From Amblyornis subalaris (lineage: Eukaryota > Chordata > Aves > Passeriformes > Ptilonorhynchidae), in assembly GCA_018881555.1 (NCBI GenBank), contig JACAXG010000325.1, positions 105,734 to 169,733 on the forward strand: a stretch of DNA of 64,000 nt, given 5' to 3'. The notes under the pieces are model-generated. The model was not told the DNA's origin, did no database searches, and was given only the letters and a program-made list of their open reading frames with translations. The number at the start of each line of letters is the position of its first letter. Position 1 is the stretch's first letter. Below are positions 1 through 10,009 of this stretch, in pieces. A program made the translations under genes and the position numbers.

Positions 1-124
1 GCCATTTTGACCATCCACCACATTGGTGTNTGTGCGTCCATGGCCCGAGTGGCCACGGGGTAGGCCGGGCTGCCGTGCTAGCCTCTTGAACCAGGTCGCC
101 TTGTCTTCTTATCAGAAGGCAACA
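1..124 (+). mobile_element. LTR family E (ERVK-like), 3' end, cut by window edge
   Basis: The sequence is the reverse complement of 42100-42223, which lies in a complete solo LTR with a 6-bp TSD. The copy here ends ...GGCAACA at 124. Only its U5 side is visible. It is followed by GGCAAG (125-130), the expected position of the 6-bp TSD, but the partner lies outside the window. It appears to be inserted into the minus-strand ERVL reverse transcriptase region that resumes at 125-135 and 1179 onward. Confidence 0.75.
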
Positions 125-135
125 GGCAAGACCAG

Positions 136-1178
136 TGTCTTGAGGATTGTTGTCCCATATTCGGGTTGTGCCCAAAAATTGTTACTGTTTCTCTTTCTTC
201 TCTCTCCCCCTTCCCGGCTTGCTTAGGAGCCCAACCCGGGATCCTGGTGGGGGCGGACCTGGGAATTGCTCTCTCTTCTGGTTCAGGATCAGAGCAGCAG
301 GACCGTGTGTGCAGAGGTGTGTGAGTGTATCGAGCTGGGGCTACTGCTACATTGTGACTTAGCAGTCTCTTAGCTGGGGGTGGGTTGGTCTGTGCCTGGT
401 TGGGAACAGAGAACAGTTGGCGTTTTTGCTGGGAGCAGTCAGCTGCTCTGCTACACTGTAGCTCGGCTCACTGGTTCCGGGCGCCCGCTGCATTTTCTTT
501 TCCTTGCTGCCGCGGCTGCTCCTGTGCTGAGATCCAGGACCAGGGCCACTTCCTGCCGGCCCTCTTCCCTGCTGTGTGTTGCGGCAGCTGCTGCTGTGCT
601 GAGATCTGGGACTGGGGCCACCTCTTGCCGAGTTCCTGCCTGCCACGTGTTGCCGCAGCTACCCCTGTGTGTTGGGCTCTGAGACTACGATCTGCTGCGG
701 TTTCTGCATGAGGGAAGCCATCTCCCCTCCTTTCCTCATGTCCAAGCCTCCATTTGCCACGTGGAGAGGTCGCTGCACTCACACCACAGCGCCCCGTGCA
801 GCTGCAGTGGAACCATCGCACCCGCCCTGCTTCACTGGGGCCCACCAGCGCTCCCTGCTGGCTGCGAGAGTCATGGCAGCCATCACCTTGCTAGGAACTG
901 CCAGCGCCCCCTGCCAGTTGTGGTCACAACTACACCAAAGGGGAAATTCCTCAACAGGCAAGAAAAGGCTGTTACTGGGTTTTCTGTGTTTTTTTGTTGT
1001 TGCTTTTTGTTTACCTCATTATATATATCCAAGTAAATAACTTATTCCTTTTCCTGTATCTTTTCCTGAAAGCCGCATAATTTCAAGGGTATAATAATTT
1101 GGAGGGAGGGGGTCATCCTTTCTGTTCCAGGAAGGTTCCCACCTTCCTTGACAGACACCTGTCTTTCAAACCAGGACA
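136..1178 (+). mobile_element. Solo LTR, family A (ERVL-like), 1043 bp
   Basis: It starts TGTCTTGAGG and ends ...CCAGGACA, flanked by a perfect 5-bp TSD ACCAG (131-135 and 1179-1183). The 3' end (CACCTGTCTTTCAAACCAGG) matches the LTRs at 17494-19180 and 27609-34931. The first ~60 bp are instead closest to the LTR starting at 25973 (family I), so this copy joins features of both families. It interrupts the minus-strand ERVL polymerase, which reads on either side. No internal retroviral sequence remains, so it is a recombination-derived solo LTR. Confidence 0.9.
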
Positions 1179-1183
1179 ACCAG

Positions 1184-1700
1184 CTTTCAGAAGAATTTGG
1201 ATTGATTATTTTTTTTCCTTTTTCAAAAGCTACTTCTGCTGTATTGCCCTACACAATGATATCATCAATATATTGTAGGGGTTCTGGAGCTCCAACCTGT
1301 TCCAGTGCAGTCTGGATCAGTCCATGGCAGATGGTGGGGCTGTTTCCACCCCTGGGGCAGTCAGTTCCAGGAGTATTGGACACCCGTCTAAGTGAAAGCC
1401 AATTGTGGCCTGCACTCTGCCACCAGAGGGATTGAGAAAAATGCATTAGCGATATCAGTTCTGGCATACCATTTGGCTGCTTTTGATTCCAACTCATATT
1501 GACGTTCCGACATGTCTGATATGGCAGCACTCAGAGGTGATGTGACTTCATTCAGGCCCCCATAGTCTACTGTCAGCCTCCATTCACCATTAAGACTTTC
1601 ACACTGGCCATATGGGGCTGTTGAAGGGTGAGCAGGTTCTGCTGATTACTCCTTGGCTCTCCAGTCGACAAATTAGTTCATGGATGGGGATGTCACGGGT
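1184..1700 (-). pseudogene. ERVL reverse transcriptase fragment
   Basis: Minus-strand translation gives the RT palm motif YIDD with flanking ICHGLI and PLQYIDDIIV (about 1249-1330). Further upstream in the minus reading is an N-terminal RT segment containing IPIHELI and SPFNSPIWPV (about 1600-1695). The same segments occur in the + strand provirus at 31070-31500. Frameshifts separate the blocks. This is a remnant with no coding capacity. The fragment continues beyond LTR F at 2903. Confidence 0.8.
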
Positions 1701-2898
1701 TGTAATGGGATGAGGTTTTGGACCAATGAACAGTTGTGTTCGCCTAGTGAAATTTGCATATTGAGGAGGAAGAAGGCGGAAGTGAGGCGGGAAGTTCATC
1801 CATCTTAAGGAGGCTCCGCTCCCGGGCGGAGGGGATTGCAGCCCTGGGGGTGGGCTCTGGCCCCTCTGGGGCTGAATTGCCTGGCTCTGCTGGCTTTCTG
1901 AGAGGCGACAGGAGGAGAAATACTCATGGGGTGACGGCTGCACCGCGCCAGCGGCTCTGGGACCCTGGAGGGACCCTGCTGCCACTTATTGCGCGGCTTG
2001 TGCTGGTCGCCATGCTGCCGGGAACGAGTCATCACCACTACGCAGCTGAAAGCCGTGGCAATCACTGCACCGAGACCGCTAGCCACAGGGAATGTGGCGA
2101 GGACTTCTTAAGACCAAGTCCTCAGGCATAATTTGCAGATACTGATTTCTTCTACCAAGTCAGAGCAAAAAGGTATGATCGTGTGGGAGAAACAACATGG
2201 CTGCGGCGCATGTGGAAGACCTGACACGGGCGCCAGAGTCAGAGAGAGAAGGGGACAAATCCACCTTATATAGAACTGAGACTTTCTTCTGCGAGCCTTG
2301 ATGAGCTTTAAACGTAACAAAGTATTTTTCTCTGTAATCCATTTTGATGGCACATTGGGGGGATGAAGTATCTGACATAGCCACGGAAAGAATATTCACG
2401 CCAGAGTGTATAGATGGTGAGAAGCTTTTAGAGGTTGAAGAAGAGGACTATTTACCTTTTAGGCTGGGATTACTCGTCCTCAAAAAGACTCACCCCATGG
2501 ACCTTTCTTGTGACCCCACGCTGGTGGTTATAAAAGACTGCTGAGTGGTTTGTGGGAGAGAGAATTGCTTTTACCTTGCGCTGCAGTGTTCCGGGCAGGA
2601 GCTGCGATCATCTAAGTTACAACAGAAGAAACTCTTTTCCATTTTTATAAAAAAACTATCAAAAACCCCATGTTTGTCTCCCCTGCGGTTGATGGGAAGT
2701 GGGAAGATATTGGGAAGAGAATGGTATTTGTATATTGTCTTAATATTTTTATTATTATTATTCTTTCTATTCTTAGTAGTGTTAGTGAATAAAACTATTT
2801 TACCATTTTTTTAACTTGCAGCCTGGTTTTGCCATTCTTAAACTCTCTTAGGAATATAATTTGGGGGTCTGGGGTCTTCTCCAGGCTAACCCATTACA
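1701..2898 (+). mobile_element. Solo LTR, family F, 1198 bp
   Basis: The ends are perfect 9-bp inverted repeats, TGTAATGGG at 1701 and CCCATTACA at 2898. The TSD is CGGGT (1696-1700) against GGGGT (2899-2903), 4 of 5 matching. A TATAAAA box at about 2529 and AATAAA at 2788-2793 give + orientation. It sits inside the minus-strand RT: the retroviral reading stops at 2903 and resumes at 1700. This is the only copy of the family in the window. The short + strand ORFs inside it look like chance. Confidence 0.88.
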
Positions 2899-2902
2899 GG
2901 GG

Positions 2903-4200
2903 TTACAGAGTCTGTTGGTGCGATACTGCCACTGGTGCACTGTCCTGGTCGCAATTGGTACTTGCTGGTCTTCAACCTGCAGCAATCCTACAATGAAGGG
3001 ATCTTCTGAGAGGCCAGGCAGGATGGATAATGATTTCATTTTCTCTGTATTCACTGTAGCTACACCAAAAGCCCATCAATATCCTTTTGGGTCCTTGAAG
3101 TACCCTCTTCTTAGGTAGTCAATGCCAAGGATACAAGGGGCCTCTGGGCCAGTCACAGTGGGGTGCTTTTGCCATTTGTCCCCTATTAAGCTCACCTCAG
3201 CCTCTAATACAGACAACTCCCGGCATCCTCCTGTCACTCCAGAGATCCAGATGGATTCTAATGGCTTAAGGTGCTGTTTCTCCTGAGGCAAATTCCCTTC
3301 GTGGTTTTTTCCCAAAACCTCCTTTGAGAAGAAGCCGTTCTGGGGGTGCAAATTCACCAAACCAACGAGAGATATCGCCTGTGCAGTTATTAGCACTGAG
3401 AAATACTCACACCCAGCGTAGCCTAGCCACAAGTCAAGAAATAGAGGCAGGAAGGCTTTTAACGCACTACGTTCCACAGTCCAGGGAGTTTATTCCAATC
3501 CAGCTGCGAAGGGAGTAGGAGGCGAAGAGGTCTAAACAATGAAGGTATTCGGTTTTTAAACTCGTGCGCTCGGGGGGGCTTGTAACCAATCACCATGGCT
3601 TAGGGGAGGGAAGAAGGCGGGGAGAAGCTACCACAACCAATTACTAAGGAGGGAGGGCGGAGAGAACCATGGACTAGTGGGTTGAGGGTCAGGAGGCTGA
3701 GAGAAGGCAGGGTAATACAACTTCAACCAATAGGGGTAACCGAGGGGAGGAGTAAGGGAACAGGGATACATGGGATGCTGAGTAAGGGAGAACACTAGAA
3801 CTGAATCTTATAAGGGAACAAGGAATAATAGGTTGCTCGATCACTTCTGTGGCTGGCTCAAACACTGCAGCACTCTCTGTTGCAGGTTCAGCTACCTCTA
3901 CAGGATTCTGCACTCTTGTGCCTTGATGGCATCAGTGTACACTGTGCACCTGTATCTACTAAAGCTTTATACTTCTGTGCATTTGATGTGCCAGGCCATC
4001 GAATCCACACAGTCCAGTATGTTGTCATCCCTTTCCTCCTCCTGGCCAAAGGCAGGGACCTTCTATTCCTGTTCCTGGTCAGAGTATTCACTATGTGACC
4101 TTTGCGATGCCAGATCAGAGGTTCCCTCACCAGGGTTGTAGGTAATGATTTTAGTTCTTTTATATCTGGGAGATCACTGATTTTCTTCTTGTGTGTCTGT
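2903..4200 (-). pseudogene. ERVL protease and start of RT, split by LTR B
   Basis: Minus-strand reading carries the aspartic protease motif VDTGAQCTLMPS at about 3910-3960. After the LTR B insert (3259-3902) come SGVTGG, GPEAPCILGIDYLR and FKDPKG (about 3076-3240), then the protease/RT junction at 2903-3054. The same order is seen at 30650-31060 in the other provirus. Reading across the insert is continuous once one GAATCC copy is removed. Non-functional remnant. Confidence 0.8.
3259..3902 (-). mobile_element. Solo LTR, family B (ERVK-like), 644 bp
   Basis: On the minus strand it begins TGTAGAGGTAGC (3902 leftward), like the B copies at 22104 and 24095, and ends near 3259. A perfect 6-bp TSD flanks it: GGATTC at 3253-3258 and 3903-3908 (GAATCC on the minus strand). 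The 3' terminal dinucleotide is TA instead of the expected CA, presumably a mutation. AATAAA lies on the minus strand near 3490. A 6-bp TSD is typical of ERVK (class II). It interrupts the ERVL protease remnant. Confidence 0.85.
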
Positions 4201-5960
4201 GGCAACTACACTGACAGTATTCTTGGGTGGCCCCTTCTTAACAGCTCTCTTCTCTTTCAGTTCATGGACACGAGCTTCCAGGTTAGAGATAGGTTCACCA
4301 TCCCACTTCCTCATGTCCTCCCCCTGCTCATGCAGAAACAACCGGAGTTCATTACGTGGCCTGCACTTGAGGCTTCTCTTCCCTCTGACTGGGCTAGGAG
4401 AGGAGCGGTCTCTTGGGCTGCCCCTAAAAGCTGGGGTACTGGCTCATAGGGATGCAGAAGTACCCAGAGTTTCTTCTACATTTTGGAGCCAGGAGGATGC
4501 CATGTCTACAGTCCACATAGCTATTTGTGGGTAAGACAGCGCTACCAAGCTGCTGGAATATGATACAGGGGCACTTTGAACCACCTTCCTCCACATGGCC
4601 AGTGTGCAAGGAACATCCTCTGGATCTTTAGAGACACTGTCATTTTTCAGATCACTATAGACAACTTCCAGCACTGCTAATTCTCTCAAGTACTGGATAC
4701 CTTCATCTGCATTGGTCCACTTCCCTGGGGATTTTGCAAGAGCTTACTTAAATGGATATCTTGCCCTCATGCTTGAGAGAAGCCATTTCCAAAGGCTGCA
4801 AATTGCTCCTTCTTTTCCAATTCCTCTTTCAATTTCCCAATTGTGCTGGTTTGACTGTGACCGGCAGGGGAAATTAACCCCATACAAAATACCTTGAGAG
4901 ATTTTAGGTCAGAATTACAATTTTAATAAAAAGGTTAAAATAAATGCAGGAATAGAGAAACACCGGCCTAAACAAACCGACAGTCATGGTACAACCTGAT
5001 ACCCCGTTGACAAGGGTGGTAGCTGTATAGTCCAATTAGGCACTGGTCCTGTAGCAGGTCTTGTCCACTGAGTATCCAGTGGTGAAGAGTCCAGTCATGG
5101 TGGTCCGGAGTCCTCTGGATTTCCGATTGTCTGGTAGTCCAGTCCTGGTAGTCCGGTAGACCAGTCAAGTCCACTCCAGAGGAATGGAGTGATTTCTCCC
5201 ATCTCAAAGCCTGCTTTTATGTTGTGTTTCTTGGCTGGTACCTCCCCCAGGGGCGGGGACTTCCACAATGGAAAAGGATTTTCCTGACGTTCTATTGGTT
5301 GCTTCGGCAATGAGCTCACATGAGGCCTCTCTGGGGAGTGAACAGTTTCTGACATTCTATTGGCTGGTGTTTTATCTGGTTCGGTAATGGGCCATTAACC
5401 GAGATAATCCACTCAGGGTGGGTGGTGCTTGCTGTTGGCTGGAATGGTTATCTCACTTGAGATAAGGAGTACCACCCTACCTCACATGAGCATAGCCTCA
5501 GGGACCAGGTGTGTAACTGTGAACAATCCAGCTTATCGAGGAAAATATGTGGGTGGTGATAGAATACATCCTTTTATGGTTAACCCAGGACACCGATCTC
5601 TAGCAAGGGATCCTGGATATTGGGCTTCATGACCTTCTAGCTGCTGACTGTCCGCCCCATTATCCCAGCACCAAAGCAGCAAGGCAGAAATCCGCTCACC
5701 TGGCTGGTGGCTGTAATCTTTTCGCAAGTCTCGAAATTCTGATGAGGTCAGGGACCGAGTAACTTCGGTTTCCTGTTAGATTTGCCTCACTCCCTTCGAT
5801 TTCTTTGTTGAAGGGCCTGCCTCTAGATCTAATCCCTCCTTTCCTACTANTACTTCCTCTCCTTCTTCTTCTTCTTCTTCTTCCTCCAACCCTTGGGATT
5901 CTGAAGGGGGGTTCTGCAGAGTGAAAAGCCAGGAGGCCCTGGTCGGGTCTGCCGCGGCTG
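4200..5960 (-). pseudogene. ERVL gag remnant, split by LTR G
   Basis: Minus-strand reading at 4444-4690 begins RELAVLEVVY and aligns with the gag segment beginning RELAVLEILF in the + strand provirus (about 29950-30140). Further 5' in the minus reading, beyond LTR G, 5598-5960 contains an acidic Glu run from a (CTT)n tract (about 5858-5885) and a segment with PGERISALLLWCWDNGA. Stops and frameshifts are frequent. The left half (about 4200-4440) is the gag-protease connection. The assignment of 5598-5960 to the same provirus rests on position and TSD more than on similarity. Confidence 0.65.
4842..5592 (-). mobile_element. Solo LTR, family G, 751 bp
   Basis: On the minus strand it starts TGTCCTGGGTTAACC (5592 leftward) and ends ...AACCAGCACA (4842). 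The TSD is CCAAT (4837-4841) against CCGAT (5593-5597), 4 of 5 matching. It is the inverted counterpart of 39126-39868, which has a perfect TSD. The minus-strand R region holds AATAAA-like signals near 4930-4950. It is inserted in the minus-strand gag remnant in the same orientation. Confidence 0.88.
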
Positions 5961-6440
5961 GACCGCGGCGGGGGGAGTCAGAGGACGGCTCCATCGGAGT
6001 CCAGGAGCTGAAGAAAGCTCCTGGGAAAAGAGCTCCGGAAAAAGCACGCTGCAGCGGGAACACCCGAAGAGGTGAGTGACCGGGGGCTGGAGGATGGGGA
6101 AGGGACTGTCAAAAGAAGAACAGGACACCTTCAGGGTCCTCCAGTGTATTCTCTCCGAGAGAGAAATTAAGTATGACCCGGAGGTCTTGAAAAGACTATT
6201 AAGATGGGGTCGGGAGAGAGGAACAGAAACTAGGAGACTTAGCATGGTATGGAAGTTAATAATAATGGTGCTAAGGCAAATTGAAGCTGAAAAACCCGGG
6301 TGGCAGCTGCAGCGGCTCCGTCCGCGGCCCTGGCAGAACGCCCAGGAACGGCAGCAACTTCTTTCCCCCCCTTTCTCCCCCCACTGCTGTGTTCTCACTG
6401 TGTATCACCAAGTCGAAGAGAGCAGCGGGGGAAGGTGAGC
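5961..6440 (+). pseudogene. ERVK leader and gag matrix start, truncated
   Basis: The leader carries a splice-donor sequence AAGAG|GTGAGT at about 6066-6076. Gag begins at ATG 6094 with MGKGLS, an N-myristoylation-type start (G2, S6). About 70 basic/hydrophobic residues follow (ILSEREIKYDPEVLKRLL), resembling betaretrovirus/ERVK matrix proteins. The reading degenerates after about residue 70 and stops at 6438. No LTR or PBS from this element is recognisable. The left junction with the minus-strand gag remnant near 5960 is approximate. Confidence 0.6.
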
Positions 6441-7730
6441 CCTGGCACCCGTCCCGCACTCCACTTGGAAGACTCAGACACCTGCACTGTGGGGGGGGGG
6501 GGCCGGAGGGCCTGTTCAGGGCTATGCAGCTCCATCCATGCATATTTTTTCAAAAGTGCCTTTTTGACTCATGGCTTGTTAACAACTTAAACACACCCGA
6601 AGAGTACAGACATCACTTTTGTGTCAGAGACAGCTGAGAAACCTTTCTGTATGTGTCATCTTTGAAGTGAAGAGCTAAAGTAACCTGCAAGAGGACCGTA
6701 TGTTTACATTTCACAGTTAGGAGACCTGCTGTCTCATTTTAAGCTTCTGGAAACACTTAATTTGTTTTAAAATGCATTCTACTGCATCTCAGGAACATTT
6801 TTGGCTTTTGTTAAAAGTAACTGTGTTTTTCGTAAGCAGTAGTTTCTAGCAGGATTGTTTATTGGAGAGATTATCTCCGCATACCAATGGAATTACGTAA
6901 TTCCTTGCTTTGAGGCTGCTTAGCAAGGTTCAAAATTCTTCAATGAAATACTTATATATTGCATGATTGGTACAATTTGTCATGTAGGGTGTATACTGCT
7001 CTTCTAAAGATTTTGATCTAAAAGTTTAATTCTAAAACAATTAACTCAGTGAGGCTCATGGTGAATTTAACCACTCATCAATCGAATATTCCTTTCCTCA
7101 CTCCCTCATTACTGTTATCTCAAAAATTATTTATGACTTTCCACAAGTAAAGGCAGGCAAAATTGTGCCAGTTTTAACACTTTGCTTGCCTTTTTGCCCC
7201 ACAGTTTTAATAGAGTGATTTTATTGCAAATATTTTGCCATGAATATATCTCATTAGCTTTAATATCCCAAGGTCAATTCTGTTGTACTAGCAATCGTGA
7301 AAGACAGGTTTTAAGTACAATTTGCCAATATATATGCTGTTGTCATTTTTCTGAGTGAAGCTACATCTTAAAAAACCGTAGCAAACTTATACCAGAAAGG
7401 TACTGACAGACATATAATGTTGTCACTTCTTTTTAGGTACAGCTGCAAATTGGGAGATCCTGCAAAATTGTGCTTATATCAGGAAAGTCCTGACAGTACA
7501 TATTTTCAATGATGTTTATAATTACCATGAGCTATTCTCACAACTAAATCATGTAAAATCACAAGGTCCTTGCCACACCTTTGTGATCTGTCCAGTAAAT
7601 CCATCCTGCTGCTATTTCAGTTACAAATCAGTTGTTTGTTTGCATATTATTCATTAATATTTAACTGTTGTATGACAGATTTTTGGTAGCCTTTTTGTAA
7701 CGATGGAGCCAAGATGAGTTAAATTCTATT
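6441..7730. other. Interval with no recognised gene
   Basis: Mostly AT-rich sequence without a credible ORF. A poly-G run lies at about 6491-6502. The first 200 bp may still be ERVK-derived. I see no LTR ends, RNA gene or conserved motif here. Confidence 0.6.
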
Positions 7731-7734
7731 GTAT

Positions 7735-7947
7735 CTGGGACTTTTAAAGGAACACTCTCAACTCTGACTTTAGTTTCTTAAATTTAAGTGATGTTGATTT
7801 CAAGTTCTGCTAAGTTTCAGTTTTGTAAAGTTTAGGTGATGTTAAGGCTAAGTTCTGCTAAGTTTAACTGTTGTTAAATCTAAGTCATGTCAAGTTTAAA
7901 TTCTGTCAATTTAAGATTCTGTTACATTTAAAGTTCTGTTAGTTTAA
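7735..7947. repeat. Degenerate tandem repeat, left half
   Basis: Imperfect short units built on AAGTTCTGTTAAGTTTA recur roughly every 15-25 bp. The array stops at the ERVK LTR at 7948 and resumes at 11803 with the same unit, so one array was split by the provirus. The last bases, GTTTAA (7942-7947), are duplicated at 11803-11808. Confidence 0.8.
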
Positions 7948-8210
7948 TGTCGGCGTGTATGACATGGATTCTGTCGGCGCATGTAAACACGCTGTGCACA
8001 AGCAAAAATCACTTTATTGAGAGAACATGCGGTTTATATACGTTCTTTCGGCCACCCGTCTTATTCCTTATATGGTATTCTTTTGTTCACTCAACCAATC
8101 ACACATTTTCAGTCCTTATATGGGTTATACATCAGTCTCATTCCTTATATGGTCACTTAACCAAAAGCCCGTTGCCACTAGCAGTTTTAGCAGGGGCCCG
8201 TGGCCCCATA
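7948..8210 (-). repeat. 3' LTR of ERVK provirus H
   Basis: 263 bp, differing from 11540-11802 by seven transitions. Six fall in the first 30 bp on the + strand (positions 7, 9, 12, 18, 22 and 27) and one near 8169. U3 starts at 8210 on the minus strand, directly next to the polypurine tract. TATATAAA lies at about 8034-8041 and AATAAA at about 8013-8018 on the minus strand, so R is very short. Confidence 0.88.
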
Positions 8211-8219
8211 TCTCCCCCT

Positions 8220-8420
8220 TTCTGTTTAACTATTATTATTTGTTTCATTGATTTATCAATTAGTTTTCACACATATTGAATTAAATAAGGCAAGCATATC
8301 ATTATAATCAATAACATTCCTAGAATATACAGTTCCACTTTAATATTATTCTTAACCCAGCTAATAATTTTCTAGCTTCTGAAAGGGTTGTGGAGAGACA
8401 TGAACGTTAAAAGAGTCATA
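8220..8420 (-). pseudogene. Retroviral Env transmembrane tail remnant
   Basis: The minus strand encodes a hydrophobic anchor (around LGMLLIIMICLPYLIQYV) followed by a short Lys-rich tail. It lies immediately upstream of the polypurine tract and 3' LTR, the position of an Env TM C-terminus. The reading frame is interrupted. No SU domain is recognisable. Confidence 0.6.
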
Positions 8421-8769
8421 ACTATTTTATGCCATGTAAAATTTTCGAAAAGGGAGCATGGGTTCCTTGTCCTCTCTCCAACGCTTCTTCCACACACAAT
8501 GGATTTTCACCCACACACTAAAGTTAACACGATACAGGTTCCTCTCCTCTGTCGTAGGCATCTCTGTGTCAACATCGATGCGGATAACGAGATGCGCTCT
8601 TGTACTGGGCGGATGTATTGTGCAGGTATTCACTTAGGACTTGTATCTGTGGAAATACAAGTATAACCTCTTCCCCACATTATAAGAGGGTAGGCTCCCA
8701 GGATTTTACCAGAAAAAATTAAATACATACAGAGTTTTAGATAACCTCTTCTGTGGCGTGAGACCCTGT

Positions 8770-9030
8770 GTTCCCCCTTTCTGTTGCCCAAGTAAACCTT
8801 TCAGTGTATTATGTGCCCGTTCAATAAGAGTTTGTCTCGTTGGAGAATGGGGGATGCCTGTGGAGTGTTGAATCCCCCACAGGGCAAAAAAGGAGGCAAC
8901 AGAATGAGAGATACATGTAGGACTATTATTCGTTTTGTTTGGGGATACCTAGGGCTGTAAAAGCTAGTGGAAAATGACGGTGAGTATCCTTAGCTGTTTC
9001 TCCTGTGTCGCATGAGGCAAATAAAGATAA
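8770..9030 (-). pseudogene. Retroviral integrase remnant
   Basis: The minus strand encodes TGETAKDT (about 8985-9010), then TGIPHSPT and ERAHNTLKGLL (about 8800-8870). These are characteristic of the integrase core of alpha/beta-retroviruses, with the third catalytic acidic residue in the ERAHN segment. Stops and frameshifts lie between the blocks. It sits at the pol 3' end relative to the Env remnant. Confidence 0.75.
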
Positions 9031-10000
9031 TGCAATTAAAAAATTTAAGAATATATAAAGCTTTTTACAGTTTTTCATGGGGGGTATATCACTCCCCCCT
9101 TTTTTGTTTTAAAATGTGTAACATAGTATGTACTTTTCTTATTATGAATAGTAAAACAATACATTTAATAAAACAATAACTACACACCAAATAAAAATAC
9201 GATAAATATTATACTATCACCCAGTGTTTGTAATTGTTGTGGAAATCCATCTCACAGTGAGTACTTGGAAGACCTTTCCCGGGCAAGGTCTCCAAGCTTT
9301 TTGAAAGACCAAATTAACAAGTCAAGCTGACTTGACTATATTTTTAGTGTAGAAACACCTGGGTTTGTTGGCTTACTTTCCTGTCCAGTCAGGGTTAAAG
9401 CTTGGCCAGGGCCTCAGCCTTGAGTGGAAATGTTTTCTTAAAATACCTACAAGTAAACTTCCTTAAAATGATACATGTAGTAACAGAACAGTATAATTAA
9501 TGGTAATATGGATAATTGTAAACAATTAAAGGAATGTATATGCATAATATCAAATAATATCTTATGGATAAATTCCTTTATAAAAATTCTATGCATTAAT
9601 GTTCTAATATAAACAACATATTTAGAATTATTAACTACATTAATTGTTTTTCCAGGTAGAAATACATTATGTTTANACAGGTAACTTAATAAAAATGTAG
9701 AATTAGGTTTAGTAAGAATAAAAAATGATTCTTTGACTAGGTAAAACTTATTTTCTAATAATAATAGCTTGTATTTATAAAGACACCAATGTTTGGATAA
9801 AGCAAATACCTTTCAAGAGTTTAAAGTAAGATGGAAGTCTTAACTGCAAAATGGTATGTGAATATAGTGATTTCTCTTAATTTCATAGGTTTCTGGGTGA
9901 AAACTGTTTTTTCTTCTTCTTCAGGTGGGACAATTTCCCTGTAACTCAGACTCGTTAGTTAAAACGGTATTTGAAAGAAACATGAATTTTATGGATTAAT
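9031..10000 (-). other. AT-rich internal region of provirus H
   Basis: No protein family recognised. The stretch 9220-9440 (minus strand) resembles 12580-12840 (+ strand), sharing ACCCAGGTGTTTCT and CCTTGCCCGGGAA. In both elements it precedes the integrase, so it is shared ERVK internal sequence. One ambiguous base lies at 9676. Confidence 0.5.
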
Positions 10001-10009
10001 AGTAAAGTA

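Larger units (their letters stand above)
1..5960 (-). mobile_element. ERVL-type provirus remnant, minus strand, broken by five LTR insertions
   Basis: Reading the minus strand from about 5960 down to 1 gives gag, protease and reverse transcriptase in retroviral order. They resemble, piece by piece, the better preserved ERVL provirus at 27609-34931. The remnant is split by LTR G (4842-5592), LTR B (3259-3902), LTR F (1701-2898), LTR A (136-1178) and LTR E (1-124). At four of the insertions the retroviral reading resumes directly across the insert, which fixes the boundaries. No LTR of the element itself is visible; its 3' part lies left of the window. All coding is disrupted by stops and frameshifts. 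Confidence 0.8.

Noticed and set aside
7947..8279. 110-codon ORF and its near-identical copy at 11539-11808
   Set aside because: Both are the same LTR read antisense to its own transcription. The similarity reflects LTR identity, not a gene family.
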